The notes under the pieces are model-generated. The model had not been told where the DNA came from. It saw nothing but the letters and a program-made list of their open reading frames with translations, and did not search any database. A stretch of 45,227 nucleotides of DNA from Oscillatoria sp. HE19RPO (GTDB lineage Bacteria; Cyanobacteriota; Cyanobacteriia; Cyanobacteriales; Laspinemataceae). Below are positions 34,148-43,600 of this stretch, one piece after another (position 1 is the stretch's first letter; each line of letters starts with the position of its first letter). Location: NCBI RefSeq assembly GCF_024220515.1, contig NZ_JAMXOT010000111.1:1-45227 (forward strand), written 5' to 3'. Made by a program: the position numbers and the translations under genes.

Positions 34148-35815
34148 TTAAAAACTACCCCCAGCACCACCTCCACCACTTCTGCCGCCTCCACTCCTGC
34201 TGCTGCCACTGCTACTGCTGCTGCCACTGCTACTGCTGCGAGTTTTGCGGGGGATTCTGCGTTGTTCATCTTCTCGATAATTGCAGGATTGACACTGATA
34301 AATGATCTGCTGGAGTCCGCTGCGAGAATAGGTGGCACGGCGCAGAGTAATGCGATCGGTAATGACGGCGGTAAATTCTTGACAAGTGGGACATTCACGA
34401 AAGCGATGTTTATTGAGGATATAGCGTCTCAGGTGAAATTGAGAGGGCTGATTGGGATAGCATTGGGAACAATTCCACCCTTCAAATCGGGTACTGTTTA
34501 ATTGTTGGGCGACTTGTTGTGGTCCAGTGAAGCGATCGCGCAGAAAATCCTCGGAGAGTTCAGTCAGATTGGTATTGCATTCTTCACAAATAAAGGGGGT
34601 TTTGGGTGGAAATAGGGAAAGAATCACCTGGGCGCAAATCAGGCTAAATACTGCCGAAACACTCAGAGAAATAACTCCGTAAAATTCCAGGGATTGCTCC
34701 CCATCTGTGGGCATCCAAATTATGGAAATTAACGCCATGACAGCTATACCCAAAAATGCTGCAAACACCAGGATAATGATGCCTGTTAACAGACCTGACC
34801 CAATCCTAGCGAATATTTTAGAGCCGGATAAAATCCTCTGTTTTTCCTGCATTTGGGCAAAAATAGAGGGATAGAGTAACCTCCCAACTACCCCTAAAAT
34901 TAAGAGGAAAGTCAACCCTACAAAAATACTGGATGCTCCTTGCCATAACCGTCGGGATGGATCGAGAAGGAAACACACTAGAATCAGGGCAATGGAGACA
35001 CTAAATACGGCTAAAACAGTCCAGCAATACAGTCCAAAAGAGTACCCGTTAAATCGACCCATAACTTGCGATCGCCCGGTGGGGTTTAGGGTTATCGGTT
35101 GGCGGGAGATATGTTGAGCTTTCTTGAAACCGAACCAAGAGAGTCCCAAGGCGAGTATAGAACTCGCGCCAACGGGTGCCCTGGGAATTGAGGGTTCAGG
35201 CAACCCAGTTTCTAGGGGATTTTCCGATAAGACGCTGACTAATGCTTCAGTGCCCGCTAATATCCCCCCATCCCAATCTCCTTGGCGAAGTTTTGGGGTA
35301 ATTTGAGTGTTAATAAGATTACCCACTTTGGCATCGGGTAATATACCTTCGACTCCATATCCGGTTTCAATTTCGACTCGTCTATCTCCGACGGAGGTTA
35401 AAAATAAAACGCCATTATCTACGCCTTCTTTGCCAATGCCCCATTCATTAAAAAGTTCTGTGGTAAACTCTTTTGGAGTAGGAGAAGGGGCAGTTGTGGG
35501 GACCGTTACCACAATAACTTCTGAGCCATTATTTGCCTCCAATTCCGATATCATCTGATTGAGTTGAGTTTTGGTACTCTCGCTGAGAATATTTGCCATA
35601 TCGGTCACCCAACCCTGATATTGTTGTTGAGGGTTAGGCACATCTTCTACGGTGAGGGCGTGACTGATTAAGGGAAAGCCAATCAGAGATAAAGAGAGTA
35701 AAATTGTCCAAAACAGTCTCTTTTTTTTCAATTCAACTGCTGCCCAATGACAACCATCACTGACAAAATTTAAGAATCGATTTATTGAGTGTTTATTTAT
35801 TCGGTTCTTATTCAT
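34148..35815 (-). CDS. TPM-domain protein, paralogue with extra membrane spans
   Basis: This 555-residue protein shares the TPM region with the downstream gene (VEDVPNPQQQY, MANILSESTKTQLNQM, FNEWGIGKEGVDNGVLFL, ETGYGVEGILPDAKVG). After it come one span near 215-230 and about four more spans between residues 255 and 405. A single cysteine-rich unit follows (CEECNTNL, CSQCYPNQ, CPTCQEF, CQSCNYRE), and the Ser/Gly-rich tail ends in SGGGGAGGSF. The first span is preceded by an unusual 30-residue basic lead. It is the first gene of the leftward TPM pair and is divergent from lemA. The two genes clearly arose by duplication, after which the zinc-ribbon unit was doubled in one and membrane spans differ. 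Confidence 0.88.
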   Translation of the reverse strand: MNKNRINKHSINRFLNFVSDGCHWAAVELKKKRLFWTILLSLSLIGFPLISHALTVEDVPNPQQQYQGWVTDMANILSESTKTQLNQMISELEANNGSEVIVVTVPTTAPSPTPKEFTTELFNEWGIGKEGVDNGVLFLTSVGDRRVEIETGYGVEGILPDAKVGNLINTQITPKLRQGDWDGGILAGTEALVSVLSENPLETGLPEPSIPRAPVGASSILALGLSWFGFKKAQHISRQPITLNPTGRSQVMGRFNGYSFGLYCWTVLAVFSVSIALILVCFLLDPSRRLWQGASSIFVGLTFLLILGVVGRLLYPSIFAQMQEKQRILSGSKIFARIGSGLLTGIIILVFAAFLGIAVMALISIIWMPTDGEQSLEFYGVISLSVSAVFSLICAQVILSLFPPKTPFICEECNTNLTELSEDFLRDRFTGPQQVAQQLNSTRFEGWNCSQCYPNQPSQFHLRRYILNKHRFRECPTCQEFTAVITDRITLRRATYSRSGLQQIIYQCQSCNYREDEQRRIPRKTRSSSSGSSSSSGSSRSGGGRSGGGGAGGSF

Positions 35816-36119
35816 TTTCTTGTGATTTAAGGAATGATATGATCTGCCCTCTCTGATATGACGCTCCTAAATTTAAGTTGCGTTGCAGGGGCTGAAGTCA
35901 TTCTGGCGACAAGAGTGGGGGGAGTTGTGTAACGGTTAGCAAGAGGTTGATTGAGGAAACAAACTACTGTTTCTGGAGTCAGGGTCTCGATTTAGACTGA
36001 ACTCCTGTGCTATGGAAATAATTATGGACAGTAGCACAGCCTGGTTACATCCTGACATTGTTTGAGATAAATTAGAGGAGAATTTAACATTTTTTTATGA
36101 ACTGGGTAGAGGTGGGACG
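35816..36119. other. Divergent intergenic region, TPM and lemA
   Basis: This 304-bp region must hold the promoters of both the TPM pair and the lemA operon. I see an 8-bp inverted repeat, CTGTGCTA and TAGCACAG, around 36005-36040, which could bind a regulator. GTTTCTGGAGTCAGGG near 35969 resembles half of the 32222-32269 repeat. I cannot define -35/-10 boxes with confidence. Confidence 0.4.
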
Positions 36120-36887
36120 ATGAAGGATTCTAATTCTCAAATTCCTGAAGATATGGCCCAGGAAGTGCTAGAACTGGCTTCCCGTTACTATTCGGGGTCT
36201 CAAAATAGTTATTCTCTGGAGCAATTGCAGGAGGCGGGTTCAGATGTGCAGATTCCGCCGGAGTTTGTGGAAAAAGCGATTCAAGAGGTGCGGGAAAAAC
36301 GCCGGATTGAGGCGCAAGAGCAACAAGCGGCAGAGGAACGGCAAAAAACGATAAAAAAGGTGGCGGCAGGAGTGGCGGTAGCAGTCGCCCTCTGGGGAAT
36401 TTTTACCTATAATTCTCTGTCTAGCAGCGCTTCTGATGTGGAGGCAAGTTGGGCGCAGGTTGAAAATCAGTTTCAGCGTAGGGCGGATTTAATTCCGAAT
36501 TTGGTGAGTCTGGCGCGAGTCCAAACGGAGGCGGAACAAGAAACGATCGCCCTGTTGATGCAATCCAGAGAAGGTTACCTCCAAGCACAAAATTTACCGG
36601 AAAAACAGGCGGCGATCGCAGAAATTAATGTAGCGATTAATCGCTTTAATCAATCTCTCGGAACTAACCCTCAATTACAATCCTCTCAAGCCTACCAAAA
36701 TCTCAGTTATGAACTCGCGGGCACTGAAAATCGGATTGCTGTGGAACGAATGCGTTACAATCAAGCGGTGCAAGCCTACAATCAAAAGGTGCGGGCGTTC
36801 CCCAATTCCCTGATTGCCGGTTTGACTGGGTTTAGTCCAAAACCCTTTTTTGCTGCTGAAAATCGCGATGTTCCCAGAATTGATTAA
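36120..36887 (+). CDS. lemA: LemA family protein with N-terminal helical module
   Basis: This 255-residue protein has a 60-residue cytoplasmic N-terminal module, a basic linker and one span (about 79-95). The LemA domain follows: FTYNSLSSSASDVEASWAQV, then QFQRRADLIPNLVSLARV, and NLSYELAGTENRIAVERMRYNQAVQAYN. LemA domains are four-helix bundles of unknown biochemical role. They are often genetically linked to TPM proteins, as here. The extra N-terminal module is similar to that of the 2TM protein at 21367 and is not part of most LemA proteins. The ATG at 36120 follows GGTGGGAC. It is 3 bp upstream of the ChaN-like gene, so the two form an operon. Confidence 0.9.
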   Translation: MKDSNSQIPEDMAQEVLELASRYYSGSQNSYSLEQLQEAGSDVQIPPEFVEKAIQEVREKRRIEAQEQQAAEERQKTIKKVAAGVAVAVALWGIFTYNSLSSSASDVEASWAQVENQFQRRADLIPNLVSLARVQTEAEQETIALLMQSREGYLQAQNLPEKQAAIAEINVAINRFNQSLGTNPQLQSSQAYQNLSYELAGTENRIAVERMRYNQAVQAYNQKVRAFPNSLIAGLTGFSPKPFFAAENRDVPRID

Positions 36888-36890
36888 TTT

Positions 36891-37796
36891 ATGAAACTAG
36901 CCAATTTTATTAAACTCGGTACTTGCTCGTTAGGAATTATTTTAGCTTGTACTTTATCAGTCCAAGGGGTAGAAATTACGCCTCAAATGCCTGAAGTGAA
37001 TCGTCTGTTTTCCCGACTCTTACCCCAGGAACAGGTGTTGCAAGAATTGGGGGACGCCCATGTGATTTATTTAGGGGAAACTCACGACAGTGAGGCGGAT
37101 CATCAAGCGCAGTTGGAGATTATCCGCGCCTTACATCAGAAGAATCCCAATCTGGCGATCGCCCTAGAAATGTTCCAGCGTCCCTTTCAAGGGGCGATCG
37201 ACCGTTATTTACAGGGAGAAATCACGGAAACTGAACTGATTGCAGAAACGGAATACGAGCAACGCTGGGGATTTCCCTGGGAATATTACGCCGAGATTGT
37301 GCGTTTTGCTAAAGACAATCAGTTACCCATTTTAGCGTTAAATACGCCGACTGAAATTACCCGAAAAGTCGCAAGGGAAGGGTTGGAAGGATTAACGGAA
37401 GAGGAACGAGCATCTATTCCACCCTTTACGGAAATTAAGACGGATAATGCGGACTATCAGCAGATGGTGCGGGAGGTTTTTGAACAGCATCAAGCAGCGG
37501 CGCATGGGTCGAGTTTGAAGTTTGAGAATTTCTTTTTAGCCCAAGTTTTGTGGGATGAAACAATGGCTGAAACGATTACGGAATTTGTGAAGGAAAATCC
37601 TCAGACTCAGGTGGTGGTTTTAGCGGGACAAGGGCATATTGTGTATGGACATGGGATTCCGAGTCGGGTGGAAAGACGAGTGGGCGATCGCCTCGGAATG
37701 GAACCCTTTGTCCAGCGATCTTTATTATTTAATCTTCCCGAAGAACTGCGCTCAATAGGCGATCGACCTATTGCGGACTATTTTTGGGAACACTGA
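36891..37796 (+). CDS. ChaN family lipoprotein (haem-binding-like)
   Basis: This 301-residue protein has a signal peptide (residues 1-25) with a possible lipobox ILAC. The ChaN/Tiki-type core includes VIYLGETHDSEADHQAQLEII, LAIALEMFQRPFQGAID, YEQRWGFPWEYYAEIVRFA, LPILALNTPTEITRKVAREG and VVVLAGQGHIVYGHGIPSR. Conserved Glu/His residues in GETHD and GHIVYGHG mark the family's metal or haem site. Some members bind haem pairs and others resemble metalloproteases. It directly follows lemA with a 3-bp gap. It probably acts at the outer face of a membrane. Whether it binds haem here is uncertain. Confidence 0.88.
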   Translation: MKLANFIKLGTCSLGIILACTLSVQGVEITPQMPEVNRLFSRLLPQEQVLQELGDAHVIYLGETHDSEADHQAQLEIIRALHQKNPNLAIALEMFQRPFQGAIDRYLQGEITETELIAETEYEQRWGFPWEYYAEIVRFAKDNQLPILALNTPTEITRKVAREGLEGLTEEERASIPPFTEIKTDNADYQQMVREVFEQHQAAAHGSSLKFENFFLAQVLWDETMAETITEFVKENPQTQVVVLAGQGHIVYGHGIPSRVERRVGDRLGMEPFVQRSLLFNLPEELRSIGDRPIADYFWEH

Positions 37797-37812
37797 GGAG
37801 GATAGGTTAGTT

Positions 37813-38096
37813 GTCATTGGTCATTGGTCATTGGTCATTTGTTATTTGTCAGTTGTCCTGGGTGGATGGGGGTGATGGGGAGGAGGAAACGACTGAAGTC
37901 GTTACTACGAACGAAGATAAGATAACGACTGAAGTCGTTACTACGAACGAAGATAAGATAACGACTGAAGTCGTTACTACGAACGAAGATAAGATAACGA
38001 CTGAAGTCGTTACTACGAACGAAGAATATTCTTTCTATCTTCCCTATCTCCTCCCAAGGACCAAGGACCAATGACCAATGACCAATGACCAATGAC
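37813..38096. repeat. 36-bp tandem array framed by a 27-bp inverted repeat
   Basis: Four copies of a 36-bp unit, starting at 37888, 37924, 37960 and 37996, contain AACGACTGAAGTCGTTACTAC and the linker GAACGAAGATAAGAT. Outside the array, GTCATTGGTCATTGGTC and following bases (37813-37839) are the exact complement of 38070-38096. The arms are themselves 7-bp tandem repeats of TCATTGG. The whole can fold into one large stem with the array in its loop. One frame is open across it ([12 protein letters not shown]), but it starts in the repeat arm and is not a credible gene. It lies between chaN and a convergent gene. Confidence 0.9.
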
Positions 38097-38118
38097 CAAG
38101 GACTAAGGACCAATGACC

Positions 38119-38925
38119 CTACCCCAGGGATTGAACAAAGGGTTCAAAAACAGGCAGGAGATTGGGTTGGGCGGTGACGAGAGTGGGGAAGGAGCGATCG
38201 CTGTAGTTGGTGCCGGGGGTTAGGGGGAAAATGGGTTGTGGTTCTAGGGGATGCCAGACGGCACCGGCAGCTTGGACGATCGGCCAAACTCCGGCAATAT
38301 CCCAAATTTTGGGGGTCGCTTCTACTCCTCCGAGGGTAATCCCGGCAGCGACGGTGAGAAAATTGTAGCTGGCAACGCCTAACATCCGAATTTTGCAGGG
38401 GAAAAGAGGTTGATAGTTGCCGATACTGCGGGAACAGAAGCTAAAAAACTGGTTAGGATCCAGGGGGTCTGAACTGCTATGAATCCGGCGGCGATCGAGA
38501 AAGGCTCCCTGGGGTAATTTTAGACCCGTTTGACCGGACCAGAACCCGTGGAATGATTGATGGAGGGGGGGTAAATGGACATACCCAAAGACGGGGGTCC
38601 CACGATACAGCAGGCCGAGAGAAACGCCCCAGATGGGGATACGGCGAGCGAAGTTGGTGGTGCCGTCTAGGGGGTCGATAATCCAACACCATTCGGTATC
38701 GGGAAAGATATGTGCGGATTCTTCGCTGAGGACTCCATGTTCAGGGAAGCCAGTGGCGATCGCATCGCACAGTTCGCGATCGGCCCATTTATCCGATTGC
38801 GTGATTAAGCTGCCATCGGCTTTTTCTACTGCCTGGACTTGGCCGAAATCAGCCATTAGCTCTTTACCGACCTTATTCGCGGTCGTCTCCGCAAAATGTA
38901 GAACTTGATCCCAAAAATCAGTCAT
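38119..38925 (-). CDS. Inositol monophosphatase family protein
   Basis: This protein of 268 residues has the Mg2+-dependent sugar-phosphatase motifs. They are GVLSEESAHIFPDTEWCWIIDPLDGTTNFARRIPIWG and, near the C-terminus, WDIAGVWPIVQAAGAVWHPL. Glu and Asp residues in these segments bind the metals. Likely substrates are inositol phosphate, fructose bisphosphate, histidinol phosphate or PAP; the motifs alone do not decide. The ATG at 38925 (MTDFWDQVLHFAETTANKVG) fits cyanobacterial relatives; the longer frame to 38976 adds 17 poor-quality residues. It has no signal peptide. It is transcribed away from the PucC gene's 3' end on the same strand, with an 88-bp gap. Confidence 0.93.
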   Translation of the reverse strand: MTDFWDQVLHFAETTANKVGKELMADFGQVQAVEKADGSLITQSDKWADRELCDAIATGFPEHGVLSEESAHIFPDTEWCWIIDPLDGTTNFARRIPIWGVSLGLLYRGTPVFGYVHLPPLHQSFHGFWSGQTGLKLPQGAFLDRRRIHSSSDPLDPNQFFSFCSRSIGNYQPLFPCKIRMLGVASYNFLTVAAGITLGGVEATPKIWDIAGVWPIVQAAGAVWHPLEPQPIFPLTPGTNYSDRSFPTLVTAQPNLLPVFEPFVQSLG

Positions 38926-39013
38926 TGGTTTTTGATAAATTGCGAATGTACAGTTGCTAATAGCCGATTGAATCAAGGGAAATGAGCGGATATGAGCTTA
39001 ATTCCCGGGTGCT

Positions 39014-40447
39014 TCAGTCTAATTCACCGGCCATCACTGCCGCGATCGCATCTTTGGCATTCTCGCGGAACTCGTGAATATTGACTCGTCGCAGAAGGAC
39101 AACCGCTAGAATCATCCCCACTGCTTGGGTAGCAAACACGAGACCATAAGACAAAACGGGTACGCCAAAGAGCAAGCGACCCAAATCTAAAACTGCACCA
39201 CCGGAAACCGTAGACAGTCCTCGGGCGATCGCCTGAGCTAATCCCCAGGCCCCGATAAAGGTCCCGGCAGTTTCTGCGGCAGTTAGATCCAGCATCAAAC
39301 TAATGGCACCCGTGGTAATAATACCCGATGCTAAACCGTAGAGGAGTAAGGACCCCATCAACATTTCCGGTTTTTCGGTAAATCCAGCCATGATAATCAG
39401 TCCCAAACAGACGGCAGCACAGATACAGCCTAATTTGGTGGTGTTTTGCTTACCCAGGCGCGGAACGACTAAAAAACCTGTCGATGCAATCCCAATTAAG
39501 GTCCCCATCCCGAAGAAGGCATTCAGTTGGGTGGTTTCTGAGATTGGCATTCCGAAGACTTCCCCACCGTAGGGTTCCATGACGGCATCCTGCATGAACA
39601 GACTGATGCTCATCACTAGCAAAAAGGTAAAAAATATCCCGGTTTGGCGACTGGCGGTCAAGACGCGCAGGGCCTCACCCAAACCAATTTGGTCGTCTCG
39701 GTTCCCCGGAGTTGACCGGGTGCCAAAGCGGGAATATTTTTTCTCGACTCCCACGGTGCCAATCCCAGTGAGGACGAGTACGATCGCCGGGACAATCAGA
39801 AACAAACGGTTTACCGATGCCTGTAGCTGTTCGATGGGGGTATCTAGGGTGATCTGCTTGAGTAAACTACTGCTGACGATCGCCCCGATGATAATCCCCA
39901 CCATCAGCATCGACCAGACGATACTCACCAGTTTAGAGCGATTATCCTCATCAGAGACATCCACCAGGAGGGCGGCAAAGGGGGTGGAACTGGCACTCAG
40001 GGCCAGACCATAGACTCCGAAGGCGAGGGCCAGAACTCCCGCCCAGAGGTAGGTCGTCGGACTCCAGCCGGTGGCCTCCAAACTGCTGCCGAGTTGCCAG
40101 ACAATTTGTACGGCAATGAAGGAAATGGCGGTAAATAGGGCCGCACCAATCCAGATATAGCCACTGCGATGATGACCCAATAGGGGTTTGGAGTCGGACA
40201 TCTGACCAAACCAGATGCGCGCCGGACTGACAAACTGGTGCATGGCGATCGCCCCTGCGGCAATCAATGCCGGGACTCTGAGTTCTTCTATCATCACCCG
40301 GTTAATCACCCCTAGAGTCAGTAGGGACATGATCCCCAGACCCATCTGAAATAAACCCAGACGAAACATGGTTGCTAGGTCAATTCTGGGCTTGAGGATT
40401 TCCTCACAGAAGGCGGATGGGGGTTCGGTTATCTTGCCAGTTGCCAT
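39014..40447 (-). CDS. PucC/BCD family major facilitator protein
   Basis: This 477-residue membrane protein has about 12 spans and the MFS-type loop GQMSDSKPLLGHHRSGYIWIG, characteristic of the PucC/LhaA (BCD) family. Purple-bacterial members help insert or assemble light-harvesting complexes. Cyanobacterial ones are thought to handle chlorophyll or its binding proteins in thylakoid or plasma membranes; the cargo is not known. Conserved features include PSAFCEEILKPRIDLATMFRL, YGLALSASSTPFAALLVDVS and the late TAAETAGTFIGAWGLAQA. The ATG at 40447 (MATGKITEPP) is preferred over the TTG at 40471. There is no operon partner apart from the phosphatase downstream. Confidence 0.92.
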   Translation of the reverse strand: MATGKITEPPSAFCEEILKPRIDLATMFRLGLFQMGLGIMSLLTLGVINRVMIEELRVPALIAAGAIAMHQFVSPARIWFGQMSDSKPLLGHHRSGYIWIGAALFTAISFIAVQIVWQLGSSLEATGWSPTTYLWAGVLALAFGVYGLALSASSTPFAALLVDVSDEDNRSKLVSIVWSMLMVGIIIGAIVSSSLLKQITLDTPIEQLQASVNRLFLIVPAIVLVLTGIGTVGVEKKYSRFGTRSTPGNRDDQIGLGEALRVLTASRQTGIFFTFLLVMSISLFMQDAVMEPYGGEVFGMPISETTQLNAFFGMGTLIGIASTGFLVVPRLGKQNTTKLGCICAAVCLGLIIMAGFTEKPEMLMGSLLLYGLASGIITTGAISLMLDLTAAETAGTFIGAWGLAQAIARGLSTVSGGAVLDLGRLLFGVPVLSYGLVFATQAVGMILAVVLLRRVNIHEFRENAKDAIAAVMAGELD

Positions 40448-40612
40448 AACGAATTGGGATTTATCTAACAACAGCTTCAGCTTTCATCATGTTAGGATAA
40501 TCCCGGCCCGATAGATAGAGGGCAAATATACCCCCAAGGTAGGGTTAAGATTTGAGGCGCGAGGGCTTGACTTTTAGCCTAATTTCTGATACTTATTCCC
40601 CTTATTTTTGGA

Positions 40613-40651
40613 GGAGAGGAAATGGCAGCACCTGGGACTGCCTTCCTCTCC
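40613..40651 (-). terminator. Hairpin after the RTX protein gene
   Basis: GGAGAGGAAATGGCAG (40613-40628) and CTGCCTTCCTCTCC (40638-40651) pair with small bulges around a 9-nt loop, starting 12 bp beyond the RTX gene stop. On the minus strand no T-run follows, so termination is plausible but not typical. Confidence 0.45.
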
Positions 40652-40662
40652 CAGTGGCTTAA

Positions 40663-43600
40663 TTAAACGCCGGGATACTCATAGGACCCGATATCGATGA
40701 TTCCATTCACGATGCGATCGTACCCCTCTCCCCGTTGGTCAAAAGGCAGGGGCGATATATACGGTGAGGGAAAGGTGGCATCTCCCGCATCAATGGCGGG
40801 ACTTCCGGGTTGTAATCGGTGAGTTGGAGTTGTTCCACCGGCATTGGCTAAGGGGTCAAGCATCGGATTCACATTCAGGATATCTGTTGGTGCGAAGCCA
40901 CTGCCTCCAGTAGGATCACCAATTAGATTGTAGCCGCCAGAAGAGAGGACACCACTGAAGTCAGGGTGCAAAACGAACATATTTTCATTGCCCGCAATGA
41001 TTGTGTTTTTAGCATTAATGACCCCATTGTTATTCATAATCCCAGAACCTGTACCGCTTACCGAATTGTTAGAAATCGTGCTATTGGTAATGTTCACGGT
41101 TGCAGGGTTATTATTATTGTAAATGCCGCCACCTTCGGTATCTGCGCTATTGCCTGAAATCGTACTTTTAGTGATATTGAGAGTTCCACTATTCCAAATT
41201 CCGCCACCTTGGGAGGCAGAATTATTAGAAATTGTGCTGGCTGTGATGTAAATTTGACCTACTGAATTGAAGATTCCTCCCCCACTGATAATCCCAAAAT
41301 TATTATTAACAACACTGTTGGTTAATTGTACCAAACCCCCGTTATTATAAATGCCACCCCCCTGACCCCTACCGTCGGCGATCGTCAAGTGATGAAAACT
41401 TGCTGAAGCACCATTGTTGACATAAAAAACTTGGTAAGCATTATTCCCACTAATCGTTAGTAAATCAGCACCGGGTCCACTGAAGGTTAGAAAACTATCG
41501 ATCGCCGGTAAAGGGGACTCCAGAATAATCTCATTTCCATTGATTAAATTCATGTTAATTACATGAGATCCGCCTTGGGTATTGGCATTGATCATCGCTT
41601 GTCGTAATGAGCCATACCCGCTATCGTTATTATTTAAAACGAGGGCATCATCATCTATAATTATACCCGTCACGGTCTCTGGAGTACCCAGGTTATAAGC
41701 ACCCGTTGTTAAAGTAAATTCGACTATTTTATTCGGTTCTATTTGGGTATTTCCCCAGGGTGCGATCGCGACAATCGCCGTTGAAGCATTGGGTGCAAAT
41801 GTGACGGTTCCGGTTGTATCAAATGTGTCAGCACCCGTCTGATTGTAGTCTCCATTGCCATCGGTACCAACGGTTGCCGTTCCTCCGACGGTAAAATTAG
41901 CCGTTAAAGGACTGGTTAAGGGGGTATTCACGCTATCAGTGCGAGTAAACGTATAAATTAATTCTGCACCACTATCTTCAAACACGCGATCGGGTGATAC
42001 TCCCAGGGTTACTGTGGGGTCAAGGGTTAAGGTAGAATTAACCGTGAAATTGCCCAGATTAGTAGCAGGAACAGCATTGCCACTGGTATCGAATACCTGA
42101 TTTCCCACGAGGGCGATCGCATAAGTACCATTATCCTCACTATCCCAAATCCCACCCGGCGCAGTCATTTCATAAGTCGCAGTGCGAGGTGTACCGTTTT
42201 CACTGCTATTGATACTAACTAAAGTCGCTAAACTATTGAATCCATTAGATCCGGTAACTTGGATATCTGAACTATCCAAACTACTGATATCAATCGCCAC
42301 ATTATCCGCATAATCCACGGTAAAACTGTGAGTCGTTTCGCCACTGGTATTCACATCCGTCACCCCCAAATTACTCGCCGTGGGTGCGAGGGTATCCAGA
42401 TTAACATTAAAACTGCCGAGAGTCGCATTAGGAATAGCATTCCCACTGGTATCCGTGACTTGATTGGATTGTAACAGGACCGTATAAGTGCCATTATCTG
42501 CCGTATCCCAACTGCCACCGGGTGCAGCAATTTGATAGGTTACAGTGCGCGGTGTGCCGTCACCCAGGGGATTGACACTCACAAACGTCGCCGGAATTTG
42601 GGACCCATCCGCTTGGGTAACCAGAATATCAGAATTATCCAAACTACTGATATCAATCGCCCCATTATCGGCATAATCAATGGTAAAGGTGTGAGTTGTC
42701 CCCCCAGGGATTGTGATATTCTCGGCGATGAAATTAGACGCCGTGGGAATATTAATCCCGCCATCATCATTCACCAGGGTATAAATCGTGGTGCTTTGGG
42801 TTCCCAACCTTGCACCATTGGAGGGATTGACTAATTGCAACGGGATGGTTTCATCCGGTTCATTCACCAAATCTCCGACAATCGGGAGTGTCACATCGCG
42901 ATCGCCACTTTCCCCATCAGCAAAGGTCACCGAAATCGGAAAGGTTGTGGTATAATCTTCCCCAGAGGTCGCGGTCCCTGCCGGATTATCTAACACCACC
43001 TGCACCATGACTTCCCCATCACTGCCGCCACTGCGTCGGATTGTTCCGACAACTGTCTCCACTGCCGTCCCACTGTTGCCTTCTAATCCACTGGAACTGG
43101 CACTGATAAATTCTAACTGTCCCGGTTCATGGTCTAAAATTTCTAAACTTGCCGTTGAAATTCCCCCTAAAATTGCCCCATCAGAAGGATTAGAAAGTGC
43201 AATTTGCACCGTCTCTGTTGCCTCTACTAGGTCATCATCTAAAATGGGAATCGTCAGGGTTTTCGTGGTTTCCCCTGGATTAAAGGTCAGAGTTCCTTGG
43301 GTAGGAATATAATCGGCATCTGCGGTGGCAGCATTATTGGTATTGGGGGTTTGGGTCGCATAATCAACGCTGACTGTCCCGATCGCACTGTCCCGGGTAA
43401 CAGTAATCGTCGCACTCCCCCCATCTTCCCGAATGCTGTAGGTAGGGGTGCTAAATTGGATTTGCGACGGGCGATCGTTATCGACAAGGGTTAATATGGC
43501 TGTATTTTGACTCCCTAAAGATGCGCCTCCCGTGGGATTAAATAAGGTTAAATTAACTGTTTCATCCCCTTCTAAAACCTCATCATCGACAATCGGAAAC

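Noticed and set aside
37888-38021. 36-bp regular repeats that could suggest a CRISPR array
   Set aside because: Units follow each other directly with no unique spacers, the repeat is a dispersed palindrome found elsewhere in the window, and no cas genes are present.
37811-38074. 87-codon frame with [12 protein letters not shown] repeats
   Set aside because: It is a translation of the 36-bp palindromic array and its inverted arms; both strands are open by chance of the repeat length.
40966-43494. Several 60-100 codon frames on the plus strand opposite the RTX gene
   Set aside because: They are antisense shadows of a repetitive coding sequence.
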